From Peterkaempfera podocarpi (lineage in GTDB: Bacteria; Actinomycetota; Actinomycetes; Streptomycetales; Streptomycetaceae), in NCBI RefSeq assembly GCF_042466665.1, contig NZ_CP162102.1, positions 4,030,001 through 4,094,000 on the forward strand: a stretch of DNA of 64,000 bases, read 5' to 3'. Position numbers and translations under genes: made by a program. How positions within the stretch are numbered: position 1 is the stretch's first letter; every line of letters begins with the position of its first letter. Under the pieces are notes generated by a model, which had not been told where the DNA came from, did not search any database, and saw only the letters and a program-made list of their open reading frames with translations. Positions 1-8,715 of this stretch are shown one piece after another.

Positions 1-1322
<1,322 letters not shown>

Positions 1323-1344
1323 CTGCGTCCTCCTGTTGCGTGCA

Positions 1345-1618
1345 TCAGCGGCGGCCCTGGGGTGCGAGCTGCCGCAGCAGTGCCAGTTCCTCGCTGCTGA
1401 GCGGCAGTTCGGGGCAGAGCCGCTCGGGGTGTGCGGCCGGCGGCCCGTACGGCAGCGGCAGCACCGGCGGGGCGTAGCCCAGCTCCCGGTACCGGTCCAG
1501 GGCCTCGGCCTGTCTGGCCGCCAGATGGATCGATTCCGCCGAGCGTCATCAGGCCCTGGCTCAGGGGTCTGAGGCAGTAGCGGATGACGGCGTCACGGAT
1601 CCGTCGCAGTGGGGGCAT
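1345..1618 (-). CDS. Small DUF6059-like protein, frameshifted
   Basis: A small gene of unknown function that begins MPPLRRIRDAVIRYCLRPLS behind AAGGAGG. The reading frame breaks near 1536-1548. The second half in the other frame reads AEALDRYRELGYAPPVLPLP and then HPERLCPELPLSSEELALL. That end matches the intact small protein at 55399-55635, which has HPERLRPDLPLSELELLL. The span of 274 nt is one base over 91 codons, so one extra base explains the break and would restore about 90 residues. I recognise the HPERL..PLS tail as resembling actinobacterial proteins annotated DUF6059; that assignment is from memory. It is the first gene of the carboxylase transcript. Confidence 0.6.
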
Positions 1619-1663
1619 GTGTCCGTCCTCCTTCCGCCGGCGGGGAGAGCCCGGGGAGCAGCG

Positions 1664-1695
1664 AGGATGCGAGCGGTCCCTTGAGCCCTGGTGGA
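1664..1695 (-). promoter_or_regulatory. SARP box and -10 for the 1618/1322 operon
   Basis: Read on the minus strand: heptamer TCCACCA, 4 nt, heptamer TCAAGGG (11-bp period), 8 nt, then hexamer CATCCT. This is the layout of SARP-dependent promoters. It lies 46 bp upstream of the start at 1618. Confidence 0.7.
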
Positions 1696-1810
1696 CCGCC
1701 GCACCGGTGCCGCCACGACCCGGCCTCCAGTGCGGCTGTGGGCGGCGGCCGCAGGGTGGGGGCATCCGTGCCACCGCCCGGGTGGCCGGCAGTCGTCGAG
1801 GGGAGTCGCC

Positions 1811-2263
1811 GTGACTCAGGCGGTCCAGTCAGTGAGCAGCGAGGTCACCGGAGACCTCTACGCGGAGGTGCGGACGTTCTACGCCCGCCAGATGCGCCGG
1901 GTGGACGCCCTGGACATCGAGGGTTTCGCGGACACCTTCACCGAGGACGGCGTGGTGGTGCACGCCAATGGCGCACGTGCCGAGGGCCGGGCCGAGATGG
2001 TGGCCGGGATGTACCGGAACAAGCCGCGCTACCGGGACATCGCGGTGCGGCACTGGTTCGACCACCTGCTGATCGAGCCGGTCGAGGGCGCCGAGGAGGG
2101 CGAACTGCGGGTCTCCTACTACTCGCTGGTCACGCTGGCCGACCGGGAGGGGCGGCTGACCTTCGAGCCGACCTTCACGGTGGAGGACGTCCTGGTGCGG
2201 CGGGGCGGCCGGCTGCTGACCCGGGAGCGGGTGATCCACCGCGATCTGCCGGTGGAGTTCTGA
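1811..2263 (+). CDS. NTF2/SnoaL-like small protein
   Basis: A 150-residue protein with the pattern of the NTF2-like fold: helical N-terminus (YAEVRTFYARQMRRVD), then FADTFTEDGVVVHANG and a string of beta strands ending RERVIHRDLPVEF. SnoaL-like members act in aromatic polyketide pathways as cyclases, hydroxylases or isomerases, so a tailoring or ring-closing role is inferred from context only. The GTG start at 1811 is preceded by GAGGGGAG. It is transcribed divergently from the carboxylase operon and ends at a strong hairpin at 2286-2323. I cannot assign a catalytic reaction. Confidence 0.75.
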   Translation: MTQAVQSVSSEVTGDLYAEVRTFYARQMRRVDALDIEGFADTFTEDGVVVHANGARAEGRAEMVAGMYRNKPRYRDIAVRHWFDHLLIEPVEGAEEGELRVSYYSLVTLADREGRLTFEPTFTVEDVLVRRGGRLLTRERVIHRDLPVEF

Positions 2264-2285
2264 CCCCGCCGAGGGCGGGAGCACA

Positions 2286-2323
2286 CGGCGGTGCGGCCGG
2301 GGCGGACCCCGGCCGCACCGCCG
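2286..2323. terminator. Rho-independent-type hairpin, 17-bp perfect stem
   Basis: Arms 2286-2302 and 2307-2323 are perfectly complementary with a CGGA loop. It sits 22 bp after the NTF2-like gene, between convergent genes, with no clear U-tract, as usual in actinomycetes. Confidence 0.7.
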
Positions 2324-2370
2324 CTTGCGGTCCCGGCCGGGTGCACCGCCCGGCGGGCCGTGAACCATCC

Positions 2371-2457
2371 AGGGGCGCGGGGAACCGTCCAGGGGCGCGG
2401 GGAACCGCGCGAGGGGCCCCCGGGAGAAGGCTGCTCGCGCGGTTCCCCGCGTCCCCG
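2371..2457. repeat. GGGGCGCGGGGAAC-type intergenic palindromic repeat (copy 1)
   Basis: Two head-to-tail copies of the left arm (2371 and 2391) face an inverted right arm ending near 2457 that contains GGTTCCCCGCG. Related copies lie at 50179-50254 and 53482-53559. This element is very common between Streptomyces genes. Confidence 0.75.
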
Positions 2458-2481
2458 GACGTACGGTGCCGCCCGCGGCGG

Positions 2482-2604
2482 TCAGTCGATTCCGCGGCAG
2501 ATGTTGCCCTCGCCCGCGTCGTCGTCCTCGCCGGGGAACCGCAGTGCGGGCCATGCGCCCCTGCTGTCGTCCCAGAGCATGTACTCCCTCGGTGCGTTGA
2601 TCAT
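2482..2604 (-). CDS. 40-residue peptide of unknown function
   Basis: A short gene beginning MINAPREYMLWDDSRGAWPA and ending GNICRGID, with an acidic stretch EDDDAG in between. It has a strong ribosome site (GAGGAGG) and starts 33 bp after the metallo-hydrolase stop, so it looks like the last gene of the ketoreductase-flavin reductase-hydrolase operon. There is no signal peptide or membrane segment. I do not recognise the family. It could be a small accessory protein or a peptide natural-product precursor, and nothing in the sequence decides between these. Coding is supported mainly by operon position and the ribosome site. Confidence 0.5.
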   Translation of the reverse strand: MINAPREYMLWDDSRGAWPALRFPGEDDDAGEGNICRGID

Positions 2605-2636
2605 CGCCTCCTCCTCTCCCTCTCCGCTCCACCGGA

Positions 2637-3554
2637 TCAGGCGTGGCAGTCCGGCAGTCCTCCGTGGTACTCGACCATCTCCCTGAACGACGCCGCCACA
2701 TCGAGCCGGGCACCCGGCGGCAGCCCCTGGAGTTCCGCACAGGCACGGTGCAGATTGCCCACCAGGCGCTCGCCGTCCAGCCATTCCCCGTACGGGCCCG
2801 GGTCCGCGACGCGGGCCGTCTGCAGCGGTGTGCGGCCGGCTTCGAGGCCCTCCGCGGCGAGCCGGCGCAGCCAGCGCAGATACGCCTCGGTGGCGTCCAG
2901 CACCTCCGGGCCGCCCACCGCGCCATGGCCGGCGACGACGACCTCGGGGCCGAGGGCGCGGAGCTGCTGGAGTGCCCGCAGCGAGCCGCTGACCGAGCCC
3001 ATCAGCACATAGGGGGTGACGCCGGACCAGGCCACGTCCCCGGTGAACAGCACCTTGCGCTCCGGTACCCAGGCCACCGTGTCGTCGGCGGTGTGCGCCG
3101 GACCCACCTGGAGCAGCTCGACGGTCAGCCCGCCGGTCCGCAGGGTGAGCCGGTCGCGGAAGGTGAGGTCGGGCAGCGCCAGTACGGTCTCGCCCCACTC
3201 CACGCCCGGCCACAGGCTGCACAGGCCGAGGCCGGACTCCGCCATGTCGGAGCGGGTGCCCTCGGCCGCGACCACGGTGGCCCGCGGGGTGAAGTGCGAG
3301 TTGCCGAAGACATGGTCGCCGTGGAAATGGGTGTTGACCACGATGTCCGGGCCGCCGGGGGCGATCCGCTCCACCTCGGCGCGCAGCCGGCGGGCCCGCG
3401 CCTCGGTCGCGGCGGTGTCGATCAGCACGGACCGGCCGCCGTCGGCGACCAGACCCGCGTTGTTGAGGCACCAGCCGCCGGGCGGCTGCTCAAAGGCGTA
3501 CACGCCGTCGGCGACCGGCCGCAGCCGGGTCTGCGGGGGTGCTGCGGTGGTCAC
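2637..3554 (-). CDS. Metallo-beta-lactamase-fold hydrolase, ActIV-like cyclase/thioesterase candidate
   Basis: A 305-residue MBL-fold protein with the zinc motif H76-F-H78-G-D80-H81 (NTHFHGDH), a later H in GPAHTADDT and a D in LFTGDVAWSG, and an AGHGAVGG end motif. ActIV, a beta-lactamase-fold second-ring cyclase and thioesterase of actinorhodin biosynthesis, has similar length and sits in the same kind of cluster, so ring closure and release of the polyketide from the ACP is the likeliest role. The GTG start overlaps the flavin reductase stop (GTGA at 3551-3554) and follows GGGAGG, indicating translational coupling. A general glyoxalase-II-type hydrolase is the alternative. Confidence 0.8.
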   Translation of the reverse strand: MTTAAPPQTRLRPVADGVYAFEQPPGGWCLNNAGLVADGGRSVLIDTAATEARARRLRAEVERIAPGGPDIVVNTHFHGDHVFGNSHFTPRATVVAAEGTRSDMAESGLGLCSLWPGVEWGETVLALPDLTFRDRLTLRTGGLTVELLQVGPAHTADDTVAWVPERKVLFTGDVAWSGVTPYVLMGSVSGSLRALQQLRALGPEVVVAGHGAVGGPEVLDATEAYLRWLRRLAAEGLEAGRTPLQTARVADPGPYGEWLDGERLVGNLHRACAELQGLPPGARLDVAASFREMVEYHGGLPDCHA

Positions 3555-4084
3555 GCCGCCTCCCGGACGTAGGGCAGACGGGCATAGCGGCCGCGGTGGA
3601 AGAGCAGCGGGCGGGCGTCGGCGGGTCCGTGGTGGAGCGCGACGACCCGGCCGATGAGCAGCACATGGTCGCCGGCCTCCACCTGCTCCTCCAGCAGGCA
3701 CTCGAACCCGGCCGCCGCGCTGGGCACCACGGCGTTGCCGGTGACGCCCTCGACGGCGCGCAGCCGCTGCATGGCGATGCCGCCCTCGGGGCGGTCGGGG
3801 CGGGCGAACTCGGTGGAGAGGTCCTGCTGCTCCTCGGCGAGCACGCTGACCGCGAAGCTGCCGGCGGCCGCGATCCGCGGGCGCATCCGCCCGCTCTTCT
3901 TGACGGAGACCAGCAGCAGCAGCGGTTCCAGCGAGACCGAGGTCAGGCTGTTGAGGGTCATCACGATGGCCTCGTTGCCGCTGCCCTGGGTCAGCAGGGT
4001 GACCCCGGTGGGGAAGACCCCCATCGCTGCGCGGAAGTCGGCGGCACCCGGCTCGGCGAGCAGGGCCTGGGCGGTGTCGGTCAT
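3551..4084 (-). CDS. NAD(P)H:flavin reductase, ActVB-like
   Basis: A 177-residue flavin reductase of the FMN-binding split-barrel family. It contains FRAAMGVFPTGVTLLT at the N-terminus, VMTLNSLTSVSLEPLLLLVS for the flavin site, and DHVLLIGRVVALHHG late in the protein. Members reduce free FMN with NAD(P)H and hand it to a separate monooxygenase. Its length equals ActVB of actinorhodin, and an ActVA-ORF5-like monooxygenase lies at 5809-6957, so the two very probably form a two-component hydroxylase. It starts 43 bp after the ketoreductase and overlaps the MBL gene by 4 nt. Confidence 0.88.
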   Translation of the reverse strand: MTDTAQALLAEPGAADFRAAMGVFPTGVTLLTQGSGNEAIVMTLNSLTSVSLEPLLLLVSVKKSGRMRPRIAAAGSFAVSVLAEEQQDLSTEFARPDRPEGGIAMQRLRAVEGVTGNAVVPSAAAGFECLLEEQVEAGDHVLLIGRVVALHHGPADARPLLFHRGRYARLPYVREAA

Positions 4085-4127
4085 GGTGCGGGCTCCATCT
4101 CTCGGCTGATCGCTCCGGTCGGCCTCA

Positions 4128-4913
4128 TCAGTAGTTGCCGAGCCCGCCGCAGACATTGAGCGCCTGGGCGGTGATCGAGGCGGCAGTGTCGCTGACCAGG
4201 TAGCCGACCAGGCCGGCCACCTCCTCGGGGGTGGAGTAGCGGCCCAGCGGGATCTTCGCCTCGAACTTCTCCAGGACGTCCTGCTCGGTGACACCCCAGT
4301 GCCCGGCGTAGCCCTGGCGGACGCGCTGCGCCATGGGCGTCTCCACATAGCCGGGGCACACGGCGTTCACCGTGACGCCGGTCTTGGCGAGCTCGATCCC
4401 CACGGCCTTGGTGAAGCCGACCACGCCGTGCTTGGACGCCGAGTAGGGGGCGGCGAGCGCGACGCCCTGCTTGCCGCCCGTGGAGGCGATGCTGATGACC
4501 CGGCCCCAGCCGTTGGCCAGCATCCTTCCGGTGGACAGCACCTCCTTGGTGACCCGGAAGACACTGTTGAGGTTGGTGTCGATGACGTCCAGCCAGAGCG
4601 ACTCCTCCAGCTCCGCGGTCACCCCGCCGCCGCCCCGGCCGGCGTTGTTGACCAGGATGTCGATCCGTCCGTACCGCGCCACCGCGGCGGCGACCGCGGC
4701 GCTGACCTGGCCGGTGTCGGAGACGTCGGCGGTGGTGCCGTCGACCTCCAGGCCCTCCTCGCGCAGCCGCTTCACCAGTGCGGCGACGTCCTCGGCGCCG
4801 CGTGCCACGCCGAAGACCGCGATGCCCTGCCGGGCCAGCAGCTCGGTCACGGCAAGGCCGATCCCGCTGGTGGCGCCGGTGACGAAGGCGATCCGTCGTC
4901 CCGTGTCTGTCAT
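4128..4913 (-). CDS. Type II PKS ketoreductase (ActIII family)
   Basis: A 261-residue short-chain dehydrogenase, the same length as ActIII, with TGATSGIG for NADPH, LVNNAG, catalytic Ser in ISIASTGGKQG, and Tyr-Lys in YSASKHG. The C-terminal stretch VRQGYAGHWGVTEQDVLEKF is typical of aromatic-PKS ketoreductases rather than fatty acid FabG. It would reduce one carbonyl, normally C-9, of the ACP-bound poly-beta-ketone before or during first-ring closure. It heads the minus-strand operon ketoreductase, flavin reductase, MBL hydrolase, 40-residue peptide. Heptamer-like pairs exist upstream (5009-4984) but without a good -10. Confidence 0.93.
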   Translation of the reverse strand: MTDTGRRIAFVTGATSGIGLAVTELLARQGIAVFGVARGAEDVAALVKRLREEGLEVDGTTADVSDTGQVSAAVAAAVARYGRIDILVNNAGRGGGGVTAELEESLWLDVIDTNLNSVFRVTKEVLSTGRMLANGWGRVISIASTGGKQGVALAAPYSASKHGVVGFTKAVGIELAKTGVTVNAVCPGYVETPMAQRVRQGYAGHWGVTEQDVLEKFEAKIPLGRYSTPEEVAGLVGYLVSDTAASITAQALNVCGGLGNY

Positions 4914-5012
4914 CAGGCTCTCCCGTCGAGCGTGTGTGCCCTGGCATGAACGGCGACGACCGTGCGCCTCGGACCTTGCGCGGTTCTGGACTCCGGCTGG
5001 ATCCGGGGGCGT

Positions 5013-5055
5013 TCCAGGGCGCCTCGACGCGGTGTCGAGGCCGCGGGGCCAGGGT
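5013..5055 (+). promoter_or_regulatory. SARP box (three heptamers) and -10 for 5086
   Basis: TCCAGGG at 5013, TCGACGC at 5024 and TCGAGGC at 5035 are spaced 11 bp apart. Eight nt after the last lies CAGGGT (5050-5055), which fits CAnnnT. The SRPBCC gene starts 31 bp downstream. Confidence 0.7.
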
Positions 5056-5085
5056 GTGCCGGTCAGCGAGCAGCGAGGAGGGGCC

Positions 5086-5553
5086 ATGCCCGAGCAGTCG
5101 ATCCCGGACGTACGGAAGTCGGTGACCGTGGCGGGCACGCCCGAGCACTGCTTCACGGTGTTCACCGAGCGCCCCGCGGACTGGTGGCCGCCGTCCCACA
5201 TCCTGGTGAAGAAGGAGCGCGCCGGCCTGGCCTTCGAGCCCGGCGTCGGCGGCCGCTACTACGAGTGGGACGTCGACGGCACCGAGATCGCCTGGGGCCG
5301 GGTGCTGACCTGGGAGCCGCCGTACCGGCTCTCGATGACCTGGCGGATCGACGGCCACTGGCAGTCGATCCCCGACGACGAGCGGGCGAGCGAGATCGAG
5401 GTGGAGTTCATCGCGGTCGACGAGAACACCACCCGGGTGGAGCTGGCGCACGTCAAGCTGCACAAGCACGGTGAGGGCGCGCAGGGCATCTTCCGGGCGC
5501 TGGACGGCCCGAGCCCGGGCGAGACCCTGGAGCGCTTCGCCAAGGCGCTCTGA
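5086..5553 (+). CDS. SRPBCC (AHSA1-like) protein
   Basis: A 155-residue single-domain START/AHSA1-like protein with KSVTVAGTPEHCFTVFTERPADWWP near the N-terminus, the GGRYYEWDVDGTEIAWGRVLTWEPP core, and a C-terminal helix (GETLERFAKAL). This helix-grip fold binds hydrophobic ligands. In polyketide clusters such proteins act as cyclases or ligand carriers, and in other settings they are general stress proteins. The ATG follows GAGGAGGGG. It has its own SARP-type promoter and is followed by a hairpin, so it is a one-gene transcript. The exact reaction is not predictable. Confidence 0.8.
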   Translation: MPEQSIPDVRKSVTVAGTPEHCFTVFTERPADWWPPSHILVKKERAGLAFEPGVGGRYYEWDVDGTEIAWGRVLTWEPPYRLSMTWRIDGHWQSIPDDERASEIEVEFIAVDENTTRVELAHVKLHKHGEGAQGIFRALDGPSPGETLERFAKAL

Positions 5554-5561
5554 GCAGTCTC

Positions 5562-5597
5562 CCGAAGGGCCCGCGCGGTACGGCGCGGGCCCTTCGG
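5562..5597. terminator. Hairpin terminator, 15-bp stem
   Basis: Arms 5562-5576 and 5583-5597 pair perfectly around a 6-nt loop, 9 bp after the SRPBCC stop. Confidence 0.75.
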
Positions 5598-5722
5598 CGC
5601 ATCTGCGGTACGGGGTGCGGATGCCCCGGGGCGGCGGCCGGCCCGGCGTCAGGATCGACGTCCGCGGCGAGGGACCGGCCGTGTGGTTGCCCGCGCCCGC
5701 CGAGGGGTGCGCGGCCAGGGTG

Positions 5723-5765
5723 TCCAGCAGTGGTGCAGCGCCCTTCGAGCGACACCCGTCACGCT
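5723..5765 (+). promoter_or_regulatory. SARP box (three heptamers) and -10 for 5809
   Basis: TCCAGCA (5723), TGCAGCG (5734) and TCGAGCG (5745) are at 11-bp spacing. Eight nt later is CACGCT (5760-5765). The flavin monooxygenase start follows 44 bp downstream. Confidence 0.75.
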
Positions 5766-5808
5766 CCTTCGGGCCACCGGAGGCCCGACATCACAGGAGG
5801 TCAACAGG

Positions 5809-6957
5809 ATGCCTGCCGTCATGCAACAGGAGACCGGGTCGCTGGACACCGGCATACGGGACAGCGGACTGGCCGAGGCCGCGGAGCAGGTGGCGGCGCT
5901 CGCCGCCCGGCACGCCGCCGAGGCGGACGCCACCCGCAGGCTCGACTCCGAGGTCGTCGACGCAGTACGGAAGGCCGGCTTCGCACGGCACTTCGTCGCC
6001 GCGGTCTTCGGCGGCGCCGAGGGCGGCTTCGACGAGCTGACCCGGGCGGTCGTCAGGGTCGGTGCCGCTTGCCCGGCCACCGCGTGGTGCGCCTCGCTCA
6101 GCGCCTTCTCCGCCCGGTTCGCCTCCCATCTGCCCGCCGAGGGCCACCGTGCGATCTGGGGCGTGAGCCCGGACGTGGTGGTGGCGACCGCGCTGATGCC
6201 GGCCGGCCGGGCCGCCGCGGTCGACGGCGGCTGGCGGCTGAACGGGCGGTGGAGCTATGTGAGCGGGATCGACTTCGCCGACTGGGCGCTGGTCTGCGCG
6301 GCGGTGGCCGGGGCTCCGGAGGGCCCGCCTCAGCTGCGCTTCTTCGCCCTGCCCAAGGGTTCCTGCACCGTTGTGGAGACCTGGGACAGCATCGGGATGC
6401 GGGCAACCGGCAGCCACACCGTGGTGGTGGAGGACCAGCTGGTGCCCGGGCACCTGTCCTTCGACCGGGCGGACATGCTGTCGGGCCGCAACGCCACCTC
6501 GGGGGTCTCCGCGCACAATGTGCCGTTCCAGGCCGTCGGCGGGCTGACCTTCATCGCGCCGGTGGTCGGCGCGGCGGTCGGTGCCCTGGCGGCGACCGCC
6601 GACGCGCTCCGCGGCAGGCGGCGCACCCAGGCCGCCGAGCTGGCCGTGGTGCGGGCCTCGGGCCGGATAGACGCGGCCCGGCACCTGGTCGCCGACAACG
6701 CCGCGGTGCTGGACGGACGGCTCTTCACGCCCGAGCACATGGCCCGCAACGAGCGCAATGCCACCTTCGCCGCCGAGGCCGCCACCGAGGCGGTGGGTCT
6801 GCTGGTCCGCAGTGCCGGCACCGGTGGTCTCGGCGAGAGCCATGCCCTGCAGCGCTTCTGGCGGGACATCACCTCGGCGGCCAGCCATGTCGCCCTGCAG
6901 TACGACACCGCGGCCCGGAAGAACTACTCGGCGGTGCTGCTCGGCCCGGAGTCCTAG
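5809..6957 (+). CDS. Flavin-dependent monooxygenase, ActVA-ORF5-like (acyl-CoA dehydrogenase fold)
   Basis: A 382-residue group D flavin monooxygenase. These proteins share the acyl-CoA dehydrogenase fold but use reduced FMN and O2 to hydroxylate aromatic rings. Visible features are the N-terminal helical domain, LNGRWSYVSGIDFADWALV of the central beta domain, SIGMRATGSHTVVVEDQLVP, and a C-terminal helical bundle with RFWRDITSAASH. The length is close to ActVA-ORF5. Reduced flavin probably comes from the ActVB-like reductase at 3551. The start follows AGGAGGT at good spacing and a three-heptamer SARP box. A true acyl-CoA dehydrogenase is less likely because the FMN-type motifs and the partner reductase fit hydroxylation. 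Confidence 0.87.
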   Translation: MPAVMQQETGSLDTGIRDSGLAEAAEQVAALAARHAAEADATRRLDSEVVDAVRKAGFARHFVAAVFGGAEGGFDELTRAVVRVGAACPATAWCASLSAFSARFASHLPAEGHRAIWGVSPDVVVATALMPAGRAAAVDGGWRLNGRWSYVSGIDFADWALVCAAVAGAPEGPPQLRFFALPKGSCTVVETWDSIGMRATGSHTVVVEDQLVPGHLSFDRADMLSGRNATSGVSAHNVPFQAVGGLTFIAPVVGAAVGALAATADALRGRRRTQAAELAVVRASGRIDAARHLVADNAAVLDGRLFTPEHMARNERNATFAAEAATEAVGLLVRSAGTGGLGESHALQRFWRDITSAASHVALQYDTAARKNYSAVLLGPES

Positions 6958-6965
6958 GGTTTCCG

Positions 6966-8054
6966 TCAGGCGAAGGCCGGGCCGGCCGCCGTACGGTCGG
7001 GGACGAGGAAGGCGAGCAGTCGCTCCGCCTCCTCCATGACCGCCGCGGCGTCCGGCTCCGACAGCGGCCGGAACGGCGTGAGCAGCAGTGTCGACCCCTT
7101 GATCGCCCAGGTGCCCTGGACGAAGCCGTCGACCAGGAAGGTGGGCCGGACCGCGGACAGGCCGGGCATGACCTGTTTGCGGTCCTGGTCGTCGATCACC
7201 CGGCTGCGGTCGGCATGGCCGAGCACGAGATTGTCGAAGGGCGGCAGGAACCGGACCGGGGCAGGCAGGTCGGGGGCGGCGAGCAGCCCGTCGGGGATGT
7301 CGAAGAGCTCCCGGCCCCGCTCGTCGTGGAAGACCCGGAGCTGCGGCCGCATACGGTCGACCAGCTCGCCCAGCCGGGTGAGGCCGCACCACGCCTGGAG
7401 GTCCTTGACGCCGGCCGGCCCGAAGGCGGCCAGATAGCGGCGGACCATGGTCTCCGCCCGGGGTGACTCCTGCAGAGGGCGGCCGGTCCATTCCTCGGCC
7501 AGAACGCAGGGGACGGTGCTTCGGTTGCCCCATGCGCCCCAGATGCCGCTGGGCGGTGGATGCAGCAGGGCGACCAGGAAGTGCGCGGTTCCGCCGAGCG
7601 CGCCGGCGCTGCGGCCGGGGAAGCGCTCGGCAAGCAGCCGGCCCAGCTGCGGACGGGTGAGAGTCCGGCCTGCGAGCAGGTCCCGGGCGGCGTCGGCGAC
7701 GGCTGTCGGATCCAGTCCGGCGATCTCCTTGCCGAAGCCCTGTCGCGGTGCGCGGTCGAGCACAGGCTGGACCAGCGGCCGCAGCAGGCTGAAGTCCTCT
7801 GCGGCGGTGAGGTGCTGCGTGGTGCGCAGCAGTGCACCACGTACCACGCTGCGTCCGTGCAGCAGGGCCGTGAGGTCCGCATGCTCGAAATCCGCGATCC
7901 GGGTCCACAGCCCCACGTAGGGCGCGTTGCACTCCTGTCCCTGGAGGGCGACCAGATGCCCGATCATCTCCTGGGCGCTGTGGCGGCCACGTGTCAGCAG
8001 GTGCTGCCGCAGCAGCAGGGTCCGGTTGAGCACCTGGCGGGAGAGCACGGACAT
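6966..8054 (-). CDS. AlkZ-family DNA glycosylase (winged-helix), copy 1
   Basis: A 362-residue protein of the winged-helix AlkZ/YcaQ (HTH_42) family. It has the conserved N-terminal LVALQGQ motif, giving Q38-G-Q40, which corresponds to the catalytic Q-x-Q of AlkZ-type enzymes rather than the Q-x-D of YcaQ. PYVGLWTR, RYLAAFGPAGVKDLQAW, RFLPPFDNLVLGHADRSR and RPTFLVDGFVQGTW are family blocks. AlkZ-type enzymes excise bulky alkylated purines and unhook crosslinks, and they protect producers of azinomycin, hedamycin and trioxacarcin. Copy 2 is at 15475-16578. The gene is preceded by GAAGGGG and by the remnant of an oxidoreductase (8140-8350). Substrate adduct is unknown. Confidence 0.88.
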   Translation of the reverse strand: MSVLSRQVLNRTLLLRQHLLTRGRHSAQEMIGHLVALQGQECNAPYVGLWTRIADFEHADLTALLHGRSVVRGALLRTTQHLTAAEDFSLLRPLVQPVLDRAPRQGFGKEIAGLDPTAVADAARDLLAGRTLTRPQLGRLLAERFPGRSAGALGGTAHFLVALLHPPPSGIWGAWGNRSTVPCVLAEEWTGRPLQESPRAETMVRRYLAAFGPAGVKDLQAWCGLTRLGELVDRMRPQLRVFHDERGRELFDIPDGLLAAPDLPAPVRFLPPFDNLVLGHADRSRVIDDQDRKQVMPGLSAVRPTFLVDGFVQGTWAIKGSTLLLTPFRPLSEPDAAAVMEEAERLLAFLVPDRTAAGPAFA

Positions 8055-8139
8055 GCCGGCCCCTTCTCGTCGTCGGCGGGCGGCGCCCGGCGCGATGCCG
8101 GGTGCGTCGGCCGCCTCTGGTCCTCGGCCGGTTGTCGGA

Positions 8140-8350
8140 CAGCCTCACCGGCACGGTGCCGGTGAAGTCACCCTTCTCCAGGGAGACGAGGGCGGGCGGC
8201 GCCCGACCCGGCCCCCCTTCGACCACGGTGTGCGGGAAGACTACGCGCCCCTCCTGAAGCCGGCGGCCGAACCGCTCGGTCCAGGCGCTGCTGTCCCGCG
8301 GGTCGTATGAGCCGGTGAAGCCGCGAACGGTCACAACCCGGCGGATGACG
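8140..8350 (-). pseudogene. C-terminal remnant of an NADP-dependent oxidoreductase
   Basis: On the minus strand, VTVRGFTG at about 8334 and then RFGRRLQEGRVVFPHTVVEG and FTGTVPVRLS align with the last 65 residues of the intact oxidoreductase at 16694-17713, which ends FGAWLKEGRIVFPHTVVEG and YSGTVLVKLS. No N-terminal domain, start or matching stop remains; the frame runs on toward the glycosylase gene. The intact homologue sits directly upstream of glycosylase copy 2, so this fragment marks an ancestral pair that was duplicated and then lost here. Confidence 0.75.
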
Positions 8351-8587
8351 GGTCGCCTCCCTGCACGCCGCCATCGAACGGCTGCCCCGGCACGACACCG
8401 GACCGGCGTGCGCACGCCCCCGACAGCATCGAGTGGCTCGCCTCGCTCATCACCGGGCTCGACGTCGACTTCGAGGGGCAGTCACCACCCGGGCTGACCG
8501 AACCGTGCGCGGGGTCGCCCCCACATCCTCCGCGGCCTCGGCGGCTCGGCGACGGCCGGCGGGTGGGAACGGCCGCTCCAGACGAGG

Positions 8588-8619
8588 GCGACCCTTGCTC
8601 CAGCCGCTGTTCCTACGGT
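8588..8619 (+). promoter_or_regulatory. SARP box and -10 for the 8716 P450
   Basis: GCGACCC (8588) and TCCAGCC (8599) are 11 bp apart. Eight nt later is TACGGT (8614-8619). The TTG start of the P450 follows 97 bp downstream. Confidence 0.7.
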
Positions 8620-8715
8620 GCTGGGTGACCGTGGCCGGCAGCCCCCCTGGCCCGGCCGGGTGGGTGCAGCGTCCGCGCCCCCCACCCCCGGTGGCGGCGA
8701 TATCGGAGGTGCCTC

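Noticed and set aside
4984..5040. Minus-strand SARP box for the ketoreductase operon
   Set aside because: Heptamer pairs with 11-bp period exist, but no TA/CAnnnT hexamer follows at 8 nt; the operon may use it weakly, so I did not list it as a feature.
5791..8415. An 874-codon minus-strand frame
   Set aside because: It is antisense to the flavin monooxygenase and out of frame with the glycosylase. Only its first part (8140-8350) has real similarity, which is reported as a remnant.
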